From CAVQYV01 sp963718295 [NCBI: uncultured Methylomirabilota bacterium] (lineage in GTDB: Bacteria > Methylomirabilota > Methylomirabilia > CAVQYV01), in assembly GCA_963718295.1 (NCBI GenBank), contig CAVQYV010000004.1, positions 434,001 through 498,000 of the forward strand: a stretch of DNA of 64,000 bases, written 5' to 3'. Below, one piece after another: positions 1 to 9,056 of the stretch. The position numbers were made by a program, and so were the translations under genes. Below the pieces are notes generated by a model. The model made no database searches. It was not told the DNA's origin and was given only the letters and a program-made list of their open reading frames with translations. The first letter of the stretch is position 1. Each line of letters begins with the position of its first letter.

Positions 1-1415
1 TCCGAATTCGGGGAAATCACCCAGCACATCGGGGCATACGAGGTGGAACTGGACAAGGGCAGGGTCGTCTTCCTGGACACCCCTGGCCACGAGGCCTTTA
101 CTGCCATGAGGGCGAGGGGGACCCAGGTTACGGATATCGTCGTTCTGGTGGTAGCGGCTGATGACGGGGTAATGCCCCAGACCATCGAGGCGATCAACCA
201 CGCCAAGGACGCCAAGGTCCCCATTATGGTGGCAATCAACAAGATCGACAAACTGGATGCGGATCCGGGTAAGGTTCGGCAACAGCTGTCGGATTATGGG
301 CTGATATCCGAGGAGTGGGGAGGGCAGACCATCTTCGTCGAGATCTCAGCGAAGAAACGGACCGGGATCGAAAACCTACTGGAGATGCTGCTCTTGCAGG
401 CGGAGATCCTGGAGCTGAAGGCCAATCCCGACTCTCGGGCAAAGGGTACCATTGTGGAAGCCCGATTGGACCGGGAAGGGGTCCAGTGGCCACGGTCCTG
501 GTGCAGGGTGGGACCCTCAGGGTAGGGGATGCCTTTCTGGCGGGAGAGTATTTCGGAAGGGTGAGGGCCATGCTGGACGACAAGGGAAAGAGGGTGGAGA
601 AGACGGGTCCCTCCAAGCCGGTAGAGGTATTTGGCTTCTCCGGAGTCCCGACGGCAGGGGAGGCCTTCCTGGTGGTTCCCGATGAGAAAAAGGCTCGTAT
701 GATCGCGATTTCCCGGGCGCAGAAGCATCGGGAAGAGGTGATTGAGGCCAAGCCTCGCATAACCCTGGATGATCTTCATCGCCAGATCGAAGAGGGTGCG
801 GTGAAGGAATTGCGGATGATCATCAAGGGGGACGTTCAAGGGTCGGTTGAGCCTGTGCAGGATTCACTGGAGAGAATTGGCACCGCAGCCGTAAAATTGA
901 AGGTCATCCATAGTGGCGTAGGAGCCATCACCGAGTCGGATGTCGCCCTGGCCTCCGCCTCCAACGCGATCATCCTGGGGTTCAATGTGAAGCCGGAGAT
1001 CAAAGCCCAGAAATTGGCGGCCCAGGAAGGGGCAGAAATCCGGCTCTACAATGTGATCTATGACGCGATCAACGAGGTAAAGGCAGCCATGGAGGGCCTT
1101 CTGGAACCCAAGTATGTAGAGAGGATGCTCGGGCGGGCGGAAGTGAGGAATACCTTCACCATCGCGAGATCTGGGGCCATCGCTGGCTGCTACATCCTGG
1201 AAGGAAAAATAACGAGAGATGCTCCTGCAAGGGTATTGCGGGGAGGTCAATCCGTCTATGAAGGAAAGATAGACTCCCTTCGACGCTTCAAGGACGATGT
1301 GAGGGAGGTCAGCGCGGGTTACGAATGCGGTATGTCCATCCTGGGATTTTCCGACATCAAGGTCGGCGATCTGATTGAGACCTACGAGTTGGAAAGAGTA
1401 GCACAAAAGCTATAG
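1..1415 (+). CDS. infB: Translation initiation factor IF-2, 5'-truncated by the window edge, with a one-base frameshift
   Basis: IF-2 is the GTPase that brings fMet-tRNA to the 30S subunit. The window opens inside the G domain: the switch region [10 protein letters not shown], the G3 motif DTPGHEAFT and the G4 motif NKID are read from base 1 in frame 1, and the C-terminal initiator-tRNA binding domains follow up to the stop at 1413-1415. The frame changes near 473-475. Frame 1 reads up to EARLDR and frame 3 resumes with [11 protein letters not shown], so one G appears to be missing from the GGG run in CCGGGAAGGGG. Adding one base restores the normal family sequence. Because the gene is essential, a sequencing or assembly error is more likely than a real mutation. 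It heads the rbfA/truB/rpsO/pnp cluster. Confidence 0.95.
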
Positions 1416-1503
1416 GCGGAGCAGATGCCCGGATGAGGCCAGATATGAGGGCAAGGGCATCCGCGCTTGGATAGGGCATACGGAAGTGGATCAGGGAAGA
1501 GGG

Positions 1504-1788
1504 ATGATCATCGGGACTTGCCAGATCGAGCTCCTCATCGCCAATAATCACTCCCTCAAGGGAAAACGCAGGGTCATCAAGAGCATCAAGGACCGGGTTC
1601 GATCGAAGTTCAATGTATCCATCGCCGAGATCGGACACCAAGAGGAGTGGCAAAGATCGACATTGGGAGTTGCCTGTATCAGCAATGACCTGGGCCTAGT
1701 AGATTCCATCCTCAACAAGGTATTGAACCTCATTGAGACCTCCTCAGATGCCACCCTCATCGATTACCAGATCGAGATCCTCCCGTGA
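1504..1788 (+). CDS. DUF503 (YlxP-like) family protein
   Basis: A 94-residue protein of the small DUF503 family, which sits between infB and rbfA in many bacteria; a role linked to ribosome assembly is suspected from context only. The family-typical opening (MIIGTCQIELLI followed by SLKGKRRVIKSIKDR) is visible. ATG at 1504 is chosen because AGGGAAGAGGG lies just upstream and the family normally starts at this methionine; a GTG at 1486 is in frame but would add six poorly conserved residues. It ends at the expected length. Function remains unassigned. Confidence 0.85.
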   Translation: MIIGTCQIELLIANNHSLKGKRRVIKSIKDRVRSKFNVSIAEIGHQEEWQRSTLGVACISNDLGLVDSILNKVLNLIETSSDATLIDYQIEILP

Positions 1789-1893
1789 GTCTCATTACTG
1801 CCCATTCGCAAATCCCTCCCCGCTCTGCGGCGGGAAGCTTCAGTCCGCCTGACCCTGATTTTGGGGATCTGGGGGCTACATTTCGGTCCATTA

Positions 1894-2253
1894 ATGCAGA
1901 CTAACCGGCTCGAACGGGTAGCTCAGCTCCTCAAGCAGGAAATCGGCCAGCTGATCCAGCGGGACCTGAAGGATCCGCGCATCGGATTTGTGACGATTAC
2001 GCGGATTGTGCTGAGCCGCGACCTCCGGCATGCGAAGGTCTTGTTCTCCATCTATGGGGACGAGGCGGCTAAGGAGAGGAGCCTGGAAGGATTGCAGAGG
2101 GCGGCGGGGTTCATCCGGGGGGAATTGGGCAAGAGATTGGACCTTCGCTTCATCCCGGAGCTCGATTTCCGTATCGATGGATCGGTGGAGTACGCATTCC
2201 ACATCGAGGAGATCATCCACCAACTGAAGAAGGAAGAACCAAAAGAGGAATGA
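1894..2253 (+). CDS. rbfA: Ribosome-binding factor A
   Basis: RbfA is a KH-like 30S maturation factor acting on the 5' end of 16S rRNA. The 119-residue product has the family pattern: N-terminal RLERVAQLLKQEI, RDLKDPRIGFVTITRI, the VLFSIYGDE strand and LRFIPELDFRIDGS near the C-terminus. ATG 1894 gives the usual N-terminus, although no good Shine-Dalgarno sequence precedes it. The in-frame TTG at 1861 would add 11 residues unlike the family. It overlaps the next gene by ATGA (2250-2253), suggesting translational coupling. Confidence 0.93.
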   Translation: MQTNRLERVAQLLKQEIGQLIQRDLKDPRIGFVTITRIVLSRDLRHAKVLFSIYGDEAAKERSLEGLQRAAGFIRGELGKRLDLRFIPELDFRIDGSVEYAFHIEEIIHQLKKEEPKEE

Positions 2254-3206
2254 GCGACCTGAAAGAGATCTGTCGGTCCTTGCGAGCGGCAAAGCGAATC
2301 GCGATCCTTTCCCACGAGAACCCGGAAGGGGACGCCATCGGATCCTCTCTGGGCGCCTATTCTGGCCTTTCTGCCTTGGGCAAGGAAGTGGCAGTCTACA
2401 ATCCCGACCCCCTGCCATCCTACCTGGGTTTTTTGCCCGGATCCACGAAGATCCAGGCGACAATCCCCTCGGAGCAATACTTCGACATCTATCTGGTCCT
2501 GGATTGCGGTGATCGCGAACGGGTGGGAAGGCTCCTGGAGAACGCGAGCGGGAGGATCATCAATATCGATCACCATGCGAGCAACAGCCAATTCGGCGAT
2601 CTCAACTGGGTGGATGAGGGAGCCTCTTCCACGGGAGAGATGATCTATACCTTGCTCTTTCAAGAGATGGGACTTCCCCTCAGCCGGGAGGCAGCGATCA
2701 GTCTCTACACAGCTATACTGACGGATACGGGATCCTTCCGGTTTTCGAACACCACGCCCAAGTCGCTTCTGATGGCCGCTTCATTGCTCAAGACCGGAAT
2801 CGCCCCCGGTCAGATCGCCTCTTACCTTTACGAGCAAAGGAGCCTGGGACAGCTCCATGTGCTGGGAGAGATGCTGTCCGGAATCCAGGTGGAGGAGGGC
2901 GGCAGGATCGCCTGGGGGGTGATCACCCAGCAGATGTTGAGTCGGGGCCAGATTTCCCTGGAGGAGACGGAGGGCTTCGTCCATTATCCTCGCTCTGTGG
3001 GGGGGGTGGAAGTTGCGGCCATTTTCAAGGAGGCAGACCTGCGCCGGTATCGAGTGAGCCTCCGCTCCAAGGGCTCGGTGGATGTGGGAAAGGTGGCCTC
3101 CGCTTTTTTCGGGGGGGGTCATCACAATGCGGCGGGATGTACCGTCGCGGGAGATCTGAACGAGGTCACAAAGAAGGTCCTGGGGGAGATTCGACGGTGG
3201 ATGTAA
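2250..3206 (+). CDS. nrnA: DHH/DHHA1 phosphoesterase (NrnA-like oligoribonuclease / pAp phosphatase)
   Basis: Bifunctional enzymes of this family degrade 2-5 nt RNA fragments and hydrolyse pAp to AMP. The 318-residue protein shows the metal-binding motifs in order: HENPEGDAIG (His22, Asp28), LDCGD (Asp85), the DHH motif IDHHASN (107-109) and LTDTGSFRF, then a C-terminal DHHA1 domain ending in GGGHHNAAG, which binds the substrate. The position between rbfA and truB is conserved in many bacteria. The ATGA overlap with rbfA and a 10-base overlap with truB mark it as part of one operon. NrnA rather than a cyclic-dinucleotide phosphodiesterase is inferred, since no PAS/GGDEF domains precede the DHH part. 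Confidence 0.9.
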   Translation: MSDLKEICRSLRAAKRIAILSHENPEGDAIGSSLGAYSGLSALGKEVAVYNPDPLPSYLGFLPGSTKIQATIPSEQYFDIYLVLDCGDRERVGRLLENASGRIINIDHHASNSQFGDLNWVDEGASSTGEMIYTLLFQEMGLPLSREAAISLYTAILTDTGSFRFSNTTPKSLLMAASLLKTGIAPGQIASYLYEQRSLGQLHVLGEMLSGIQVEEGGRIAWGVITQQMLSRGQISLEETEGFVHYPRSVGGVEVAAIFKEADLRRYRVSLRSKGSVDVGKVASAFFGGGHHNAAGCTVAGDLNEVTKKVLGEIRRWM

Positions 3207-4156
3207 GTTCGGGGAATGCCCTGGAAGGGGTGTTGAACATTAATAAATCGGCAGGGATGACCTCTCACGACGTGGTGGACGAAGTGAGGCGCATCCTGAA
3301 GATCAAAAGGGTGGGTCATACGGGAACCCTGGATCCGCAGGCTACAGGGGTGCTTCCCATTTGCGTGGGAAGTGCCACCAAGATCGCTCGATTCTTGACT
3401 GCGGCCGACAAAGAGTACCTGATCAGTATGAAGCTGGGAATTCGCACCGACACCATGGACGCTGAGGGGAAGATCTTGGAGGAAAAAGCAGACATCCCCC
3501 AGGATCGGGGAAGAGTGGAGGAGGTCTTTGCGCAATTCCGGGGGGAGATCGAGCAGACTCCTCCCATCTTCTCGGCCAAGAAGCACCAAGGGGAAAGACT
3601 TTATCGTCTGGCCCGGAGGGGAGAGACCGTCGATCGAAAGCCCGTTCAGGTGAGGGTCTATGAATTGGATCTCATCAGCTTTGAGCCTCCATTCGTGCGA
3701 TTTCGGGTCTTGTGCTCCAAAGGGACCTATGCCAGGGCGCTTTGTGATGATATGGGAAGGGCGTTGAACTGCGGGGCCCATCTCTTTAGCCTGGTCCGTC
3801 TCAAGGCAGGCCAGTTCCGGCTGGAAGAGGCGATCACCCTGGCGCGCCTTCGGGAGGTCTATGAAGAGGGGAAGCTCTCTGAGGCGCTTTTGCCCATCGA
3901 GCAGGCGCTGAACCACCTCCCTGAGGTGAGGGTCCTGCCCGAGTGCTCCCGTTCCATACTCCATGGCAGCTCCATCGCCCGGCAGGACATTGTGACCCTT
4001 CCGGCGGGGCTGTTAGAGGGCTCTCTGGTGAGGGTTTTGGGCATGCGAAAGAAACTTCTCTCGCTGGCGGAGCTGAAGGTCAACACGGACCAGATGGAGA
4101 ATGTCTATCCTCGATCTGTCATCCTGCGGCCGGTTAAAGTATTCCCTTCCCGATGA
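3197..4156 (+). CDS. truB: tRNA pseudouridine(55) synthase
   Basis: TruB isomerises U55 in the T-loop of tRNAs. The catalytic motif GHTGTLDPQATGVLP is present with Asp46 as nucleophile, preceded by NINKSAGMTSHDVV and followed by the family's SKGTYARALCDDMGR. A GTG at 3197 is taken as the start: TGGGGGAG lies 8 bases upstream and the protein then begins just before the conserved NINK segment, giving 319 residues. A longer reading from 3137 would add a basic, non-homologous extension inside the preceding gene. It overlaps ribF by ATGA at its 3' end. Confidence 0.93.
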   Translation: MDVSSGNALEGVLNINKSAGMTSHDVVDEVRRILKIKRVGHTGTLDPQATGVLPICVGSATKIARFLTAADKEYLISMKLGIRTDTMDAEGKILEEKADIPQDRGRVEEVFAQFRGEIEQTPPIFSAKKHQGERLYRLARRGETVDRKPVQVRVYELDLISFEPPFVRFRVLCSKGTYARALCDDMGRALNCGAHLFSLVRLKAGQFRLEEAITLARLREVYEEGKLSEALLPIEQALNHLPEVRVLPECSRSILHGSSIARQDIVTLPAGLLEGSLVRVLGMRKKLLSLAELKVNTDQMENVYPRSVILRPVKVFPSR

Positions 4157-5163
4157 GGATCATCCGCAGCCTGGAATCGATAGTGGGAGGGTATCCCTAC
4201 CCGGTTCTCACCATCGGGGCCTTCGACGGGATCCATTTGGGGCATCAGGAGATCATTGGGAGGGTAAGGGAGAGGGCCAGGGAAAAGAAGGGCACCTCAA
4301 TGCTCTTCACCTTTAGCGATCATCCTCTCAAGGTCATGGACCCCGGGAGCGCCCCTCCTCTGATTACTCCTCCCGAGGTCAAGCGGGCCATCCTGAGAAA
4401 GATGGGATTGGATCTGCTCATCCAGGTTCCCTTCTCCCAGGAGTTCTCCCAGAAAGAGCCACGGGCCTTCATCGAGGAGGTATTGCTGGGAAGATTAGGA
4501 ATGCGTGAGATCTGGGTGGGCTTCGATTTCGTCTTCGGGAAGGATCGCCAGGGCGATATCAACCTGCTCCAGGAGCGGGGCCGGCAATTGGGTTTTTCGG
4601 TAAAGATCGTACCCCCTGTGCGTCTCCAGGGGAAGATCGTCAGCAGTACCTTCATTCGGGGGCTGCTGAAAGAAGGCAGAGTGGCGGAAGCCTCAGGGCT
4701 GTTGGGCCGTCCCTACCACGTGACCGGTCAGGTGGTGAAGGGGAGCGGACGGGGAAGGCATCTGGGATTTCCCACAGCCAACATAGGGCTTCCGAAGGAC
4801 TTCTTGCTGCCCAATGGGGTATATGCCGGATGGGCCAAGGTGCGAGGAAAGACCTATCCGGCCGCCATCAACGTGGGAACCTCGCCCACCTTTGCCCCCC
4901 TCGAGCGGCGTATAGAAGCCCATCTGCTCGCCTTTCAGGGGAACCTTTACGGCATGACCATGCAGATCCATTTTTGGGAAAAGGTGCGGGAGGAAAGTCG
5001 ATTCAAGAATGAGGAGGAGTTGGCTCGGCGCATTCGGGAGGATACGGACCTGATCGCGCAGTTGCTTTCCCAAGGAGAGGGCGTTGGGGTAAGGAGAATG
5101 GCTAAGAGCGCCCCCCCGCTTCTTTCTACCGAGATTGGCCAGCCCGCATCATCGAGTATCTGA
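4153..5163 (+). CDS. ribF: Bifunctional riboflavin kinase / FAD synthetase
   Basis: RibF makes FMN from riboflavin and then FAD. The N-terminal adenylyltransferase domain shows GAFDGIHLGH (residues 22-31) and the STFIRGLLKEG signature. The C-terminal kinase domain shows RHLGFPTANIGLP and NVGTSPTF. The length of 336 residues is slightly above the usual 310 because of a C-terminal tail after the kinase domain (about 25 residues, ending in PASSSI). The start overlaps the truB stop by ATGA, so translation is probably coupled. Placement between truB and rpsO is widespread. Confidence 0.93.
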   Translation: MRIIRSLESIVGGYPYPVLTIGAFDGIHLGHQEIIGRVRERAREKKGTSMLFTFSDHPLKVMDPGSAPPLITPPEVKRAILRKMGLDLLIQVPFSQEFSQKEPRAFIEEVLLGRLGMREIWVGFDFVFGKDRQGDINLLQERGRQLGFSVKIVPPVRLQGKIVSSTFIRGLLKEGRVAEASGLLGRPYHVTGQVVKGSGRGRHLGFPTANIGLPKDFLLPNGVYAGWAKVRGKTYPAAINVGTSPTFAPLERRIEAHLLAFQGNLYGMTMQIHFWEKVREESRFKNEEELARRIREDTDLIAQLLSQGEGVGVRRMAKSAPPLLSTEIGQPASSSI

Positions 5164-5254
5164 AGAACTTGGCGATTCTTCCAGCTTGGAAAGAACAAGT
5201 TTCCATGCCTTTACAAGGCTGCCTTTCTGTGCTAATAGATCTGAAGAAATCAGA
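5162..5254 (+). promoter_or_regulatory. rpsO leader with four consecutive small inverted repeats
   Basis: The stretch between ribF and rpsO holds four perfect inverted repeats: GAAGAA/TTCTTC (5162-5167 and 5176-5181, loop 8), TGGAAA/TTTCCA (5187-5192 and 5200-5205, loop 7), GCCTT/AAGGC (5207-5211 and 5215-5219, loop 3) and TCTGA/TCAGA (5240-5244 and 5250-5254, loop 5). The last ends seven bases before the rpsO Shine-Dalgarno. S15 is known to control its own mRNA through structured leaders that differ between phyla, so this is a likely autoregulatory element. That role is inference; the repeats are directly visible. Confidence 0.5.
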
Positions 5255-5274
5255 CGATGAGAGGAGGACAAGGA

Positions 5275-5544
5275 ATGCCCCTGGCCATGGAGAAAAAGAA
5301 AGAACTCATTGACCAATACCGAATTCACCAGGAGGATACGGGGTCTCCGGAGGTGCAGATTGCCCTGTTGAGTACTCGTATCAGTGAGCTGACCGAGCAC
5401 CTCAACATCCACAAGAAAGATCACCATTCCCGAAGAGGTCTCTTGAGGCTGGTGAGCCGGAGGAGAAAGCTCCTGGACTATCTCAAGGACAAGGACCTCA
5501 AGAGATATCAAAGCATGATTGGTCGCCTGGGAATGCGGCGATAG
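5275..5544 (+). CDS. rpsO: 30S ribosomal protein S15
   Basis: S15 is a primary 16S rRNA binder in the central domain of the 30S subunit. The 89-residue product shows the family core: [34 protein letters not shown] and a C-terminal [16 protein letters not shown] 5275 is preceded by GAGGAGG (5261-5267) at ideal spacing; the in-frame ATG at 5257 lies upstream of that site and is rejected. The gene is followed by pnp, the usual partner, and preceded by a strongly structured leader. Confidence 0.97.
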   Translation: MPLAMEKKKELIDQYRIHQEDTGSPEVQIALLSTRISELTEHLNIHKKDHHSRRGLLRLVSRRRKLLDYLKDKDLKRYQSMIGRLGMRR

Positions 5545-5626
5545 CGTAGAGGACGAGGAGAATCGGTCCCGAGAAGCAGGCAGAAAGTTAGGAAGAAGAG
5601 GCGAAAGGCTCGCCCGAAAGGATATC

Positions 5627-7756
5627 ATGATTCATAGAATTGAAAGAGAATTCGAGGGAAGGAAGTTTGTCTTGGAGGTGGGAAAGGTGGCCAAGCAAGC
5701 CGATGGATCGGCTTGGATACGATTCGCCGACACCGTAGTCTTGGTGACTGCGGTTGGGGCCAAAGAGGCCAGAGAAGGAATCGATTTCTTCCCTCTTACG
5801 GTGGATTATCAGGAAAAGGCATACGCGGCAGGAAAGATTCCAGGTGGGTTCTTCAAAAGGGAGGGGCGGCCAGGGGACAAAGCGACCCTCACCTCTCGCC
5901 TGATCGATCGATCCCTGCGTCCCCTTTTCCCCAAGTCCTTCCGGCATGAGGTCCAGGTGATTGGGACCGTCCTTTCGGCAGATCAGGAGAACGATCCTGA
6001 TATCCTGGCCGTGGTGGGGGCCTCCTGCGCCCTTTCACTCTCTCAGATCCCCTTTGATGGGCCAGTGGCGGCTGTTCGCATCGCCAGATCCAAGGGGGAG
6101 CTTATCATCAACCCCACCTACGCTCAACTGGACGCGAGTGATCTCGATTTGGTAGTGGCGGGCACCGAGGATGCGGTGATCATGGTGGAGGGGGGAGCCA
6201 ATGAGCTCCCGGAAGAGGTGATGTTGGAAGCGATTGCCAGGGGGCATCAGGCAATGCTTCCGCTGATAAAGATGCAGAAAGAGTTGGTGGCGGAGATCGG
6301 GAAGGGAAAGCCGTCCGTTCCCTCTCGAAGCCTGGAGGAGTCCGTTCTTTCCCGGGTGAAAGAGATCTCCGGCGAGAAGATCCGAACTCTGGTGTTCGTG
6401 GCCGACAAAGAGGAACAGAAGAGAAGAAGAGAAGAATTCCTGCTCGAGCTCTTGGAAGGTTTGGCGGAGGAGCCGGAGGAAATCCGCAACTCCGCATTGG
6501 AGGCCTTCAATGTGATCGAGCGGGAGGAAATGCGGGGCATGATCCTTTCTGAATCGCGGAGGGCCGATGGACGAAGGCCCGACGAGGTGAGGCCCATCAG
6601 CAGCGAGGTGGGTTTGCTTCCCCGCACCCATGGCTCTGCCCTTTTCACCCGCGGACAGACCCAGGCTCTGGTGACTACCACCCTGGGAACGGTGGAGGAT
6701 CAACAGCGGATCGACGATATCGAAGAAGAGACCACCAAGAGATTCATGCTTCATTACAATTTTCCTCCCTTCAGCGTGGGGGAAGTGAAGTTCATGCGCG
6801 GCCCGGGTCGCAGGGAGATCGGGCACGGGGCGTTGGCGGAGAGGTCGCTGCTCCCGATCCTTCCCTCCCAAGATCAGTTCCCTTACACCATGCGCATCGT
6901 TTCCGATATCCTGGAATCCAACGGATCTTCCTCCATGGCCACGGTGTGCGGAGCCAGCCTCTCCCTGATGGATGCGGGGGTACCCGTTCGCTCTGCGGTG
7001 GCGGGAGTCGCCATGGGACTGGTCAAGGAGAACGATCGCTACTCGATTCTGACCGATATCCAGGGCCTCGAGGATCACCTGGGAGACATGGATTTCAAGG
7101 TGGCGGGGACCCGGGACGGGATCACCGCCCTGCAAATGGATATCAAGGTCGCCGGGGTTACCCAAGAGATCCTGCGGCAGGCTTTGCAGCAGGCAAAGCA
7201 AGCACGCCTGTTCGTGCTGGGTGAGATGAGCCGGGTGCTTTCCGAACCCCGGGAAGGCCTATCACCCTATGCACCTCGTATCTTCACGATCCGCATTCCG
7301 GTGGACAAGATTCGAGAGGTGATCGGGCCAGGAGGAAAGGTGATTCGAGGCATCATCGACGAGACGGGCGTGAAGATGGATGTCTCCGACGATGGCACGG
7401 TATCGATTGCCTCCATCGATGAGGCTGCAGCCCAGAAGGCCCTGTCCATGGTTGCCCGCATCGTCGAGGTCCCCGAGGTTGGGAAAACCTATCTGGGCAA
7501 GGTCAAAAAGATCATGGATTTTGGGGCGTTCGTGGAGATCCTACCCAATACTGATGGCCTTCTCCATATCTCCCAGATCGCGGAGCATCGGGTGAAGAAG
7601 GTGGAGGATGAGCTCTCCCAGGGAGAAGAGTTGATGGTGAAGGTGATAGACATTGACCGCTCTGGCAAGATCCGCTTGAGCCGTAAAGAGGTTCTGCGGG
7701 AAGAGACTGCGGAGCCGGGTGCGAAGCAGGATCTCGCCCATGACCAAAGAGAATAA
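5627..7756 (+). CDS. pnp: Polyribonucleotide nucleotidyltransferase (PNPase)
   Basis: PNPase degrades RNA phosphorolytically from the 3' end. The 709-residue protein has the canonical architecture: a first RNase PH domain (from FADTVVLVTAVGAKE), an alpha-helical linker, a second catalytic RNase PH domain (RADGRRPDEVRPI to the MDAGVPV region), a KH domain (VIGPGGKVIRGIIDETG) and a C-terminal S1 domain (VGKTYLGKVKKIMDFGAFVEI). ATG 5627 follows AAAGGA with 5-base spacing and starts at the family-typical N-terminus; the longer reading from 5519 overlaps rpsO and is not supported. Confidence 0.97.
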   Translation: MIHRIEREFEGRKFVLEVGKVAKQADGSAWIRFADTVVLVTAVGAKEAREGIDFFPLTVDYQEKAYAAGKIPGGFFKREGRPGDKATLTSRLIDRSLRPLFPKSFRHEVQVIGTVLSADQENDPDILAVVGASCALSLSQIPFDGPVAAVRIARSKGELIINPTYAQLDASDLDLVVAGTEDAVIMVEGGANELPEEVMLEAIARGHQAMLPLIKMQKELVAEIGKGKPSVPSRSLEESVLSRVKEISGEKIRTLVFVADKEEQKRRREEFLLELLEGLAEEPEEIRNSALEAFNVIEREEMRGMILSESRRADGRRPDEVRPISSEVGLLPRTHGSALFTRGQTQALVTTTLGTVEDQQRIDDIEEETTKRFMLHYNFPPFSVGEVKFMRGPGRREIGHGALAERSLLPILPSQDQFPYTMRIVSDILESNGSSSMATVCGASLSLMDAGVPVRSAVAGVAMGLVKENDRYSILTDIQGLEDHLGDMDFKVAGTRDGITALQMDIKVAGVTQEILRQALQQAKQARLFVLGEMSRVLSEPREGLSPYAPRIFTIRIPVDKIREVIGPGGKVIRGIIDETGVKMDVSDDGTVSIASIDEAAAQKALSMVARIVEVPEVGKTYLGKVKKIMDFGAFVEILPNTDGLLHISQIAEHRVKKVEDELSQGEELMVKVIDIDRSGKIRLSRKEVLREETAEPGAKQDLAHDQRE

Positions 7757-9017
7757 GGGACCCAAGTTCGAGCCGATTCCTGCCCAAGGCGATGGTTTTC
7801 AGAAGGTTACCTTTCCCAATGGACTTACCCTCCTCACCGAGAGAATCCCCCACGTGCAATCGGCCTCGATTGGGGTCTGGAGCAGGATAGGATCCCGCCA
7901 CGAGCCGGCCGAGCTGGCCGGCATCTCCCACTTCCTGGAGCACATGTTCTTCAAGGGAACCCGACGGCGGTCCGCTGAGGAGATCGCTCGGGAGATCGAT
8001 TCGGTGGGGGGGTCCCTGGATGCCTTTACCACTCGTGAGAATACCTGTCTTTATGCCAAGGTTTTGGGGGAGCATCTCCCCTTGGCAGTCGATCTCCTTT
8101 CCGACATCCTCTTAGGTTCGGTGATGGAGGAGAAGGAGTTGGAGAGGGAGAAACAGGTGGTCCTGCAGGAGATCAAGATGGTGGAAGACGCTCCCGATGA
8201 CCTCATCCACGACCTTTTCGCCCAGACCTTCTGGCCGGACCACCCCCTCGGCCGTCCGGTCTTGGGAAGGATGGAGACCTTGGCGCGGATCGAAAGGGAG
8301 GTACTCCTTTCTTTTCTGAGTGATTACTACCGCCCTGATCATTGTATCATCGCGGCAGCGGGAAATCTGGAGCATGAGGAATTGGCCGAACTTCTATGGA
8401 AGAGCTTTGGCGGGTGGTCAGGTCAGGGAGTGCCGACCAATACCTCGGTCCCCCTTTCTCAATATTGCCGATGGGAGGACCGGAGGGACCTCTCTCAGAT
8501 CCATCTGTGCCTCGGGGTCGAGGGCTTCCCCTATGCCTACCAGGACCGCTACGCCCTCTACCTGTTGAATTGCCTTTTGGGGGGAGGCATGTCCTCCCGA
8601 CTGTTTCAGGAGGTGCGGGAGAAGGCCGGTCTGGTTTACTCCATTTTCTCTTACCAGGCCTCCTTTCACGACAGCGGGATGTTGGTGGTCTATGCCGGCA
8701 CAGGTCCGGAGCATTATGGTGAGGTCCTGAGCCGGACCGAGAAAGAGATGTTTCGATTGCAGGAAGAAATCTTGGCTCCGGAAGAGTTGCGGAGGACCAA
8801 GGACCAGTTGAAGGGAAACCTTCTGCTGGGGCTGGAAAGCACCCATGCGCGCATGAGCCGGTTAGCGAAAATGGAGATCTATTTCAACCAGCTCTTCAGC
8901 CTGGAGGAAATCATCCAGGGGATCGAGGAGATCAATCGGGAAAAGATCAAGGATCTGGCGGCCCGGCTCTTCGGATCCCATCAATACACCCTGACCGCTA
9001 TTGGCCCCTTCGCCTGA
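7740..9017 (+). CDS. M16 family zinc peptidase (insulinase/pitrilysin-like)
   Basis: A 425-residue single-chain M16 peptidase. The inverted zinc motif HFLEH (His64, Glu67, His68) sits in GISHFLEHMFFKGT, and the third ligand region ENTCLYAKVLGEHL...ERQVV-type helix follows. The C-terminal half has the inactive-like M16_C repeat with the substrate-groove segment GGGMSSRLFQEVREKAGLVY. ATG 7740 overlaps the pnp end by 17 bases. In this gene order the family is a standard neighbour of pnp; processing of small peptides is the family role, but the substrate here is not known. Confidence 0.9.
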   Translation: MTKENKGPKFEPIPAQGDGFQKVTFPNGLTLLTERIPHVQSASIGVWSRIGSRHEPAELAGISHFLEHMFFKGTRRRSAEEIAREIDSVGGSLDAFTTRENTCLYAKVLGEHLPLAVDLLSDILLGSVMEEKELEREKQVVLQEIKMVEDAPDDLIHDLFAQTFWPDHPLGRPVLGRMETLARIEREVLLSFLSDYYRPDHCIIAAAGNLEHEELAELLWKSFGGWSGQGVPTNTSVPLSQYCRWEDRRDLSQIHLCLGVEGFPYAYQDRYALYLLNCLLGGGMSSRLFQEVREKAGLVYSIFSYQASFHDSGMLVVYAGTGPEHYGEVLSRTEKEMFRLQEEILAPEELRRTKDQLKGNLLLGLESTHARMSRLAKMEIYFNQLFSLEEIIQGIEEINREKIKDLAARLFGSHQYTLTAIGPFA

Positions 9018-9056
9018 GGCGGCGGCGCCTGTGAGTTTCGAGATGGAGGACCGATC

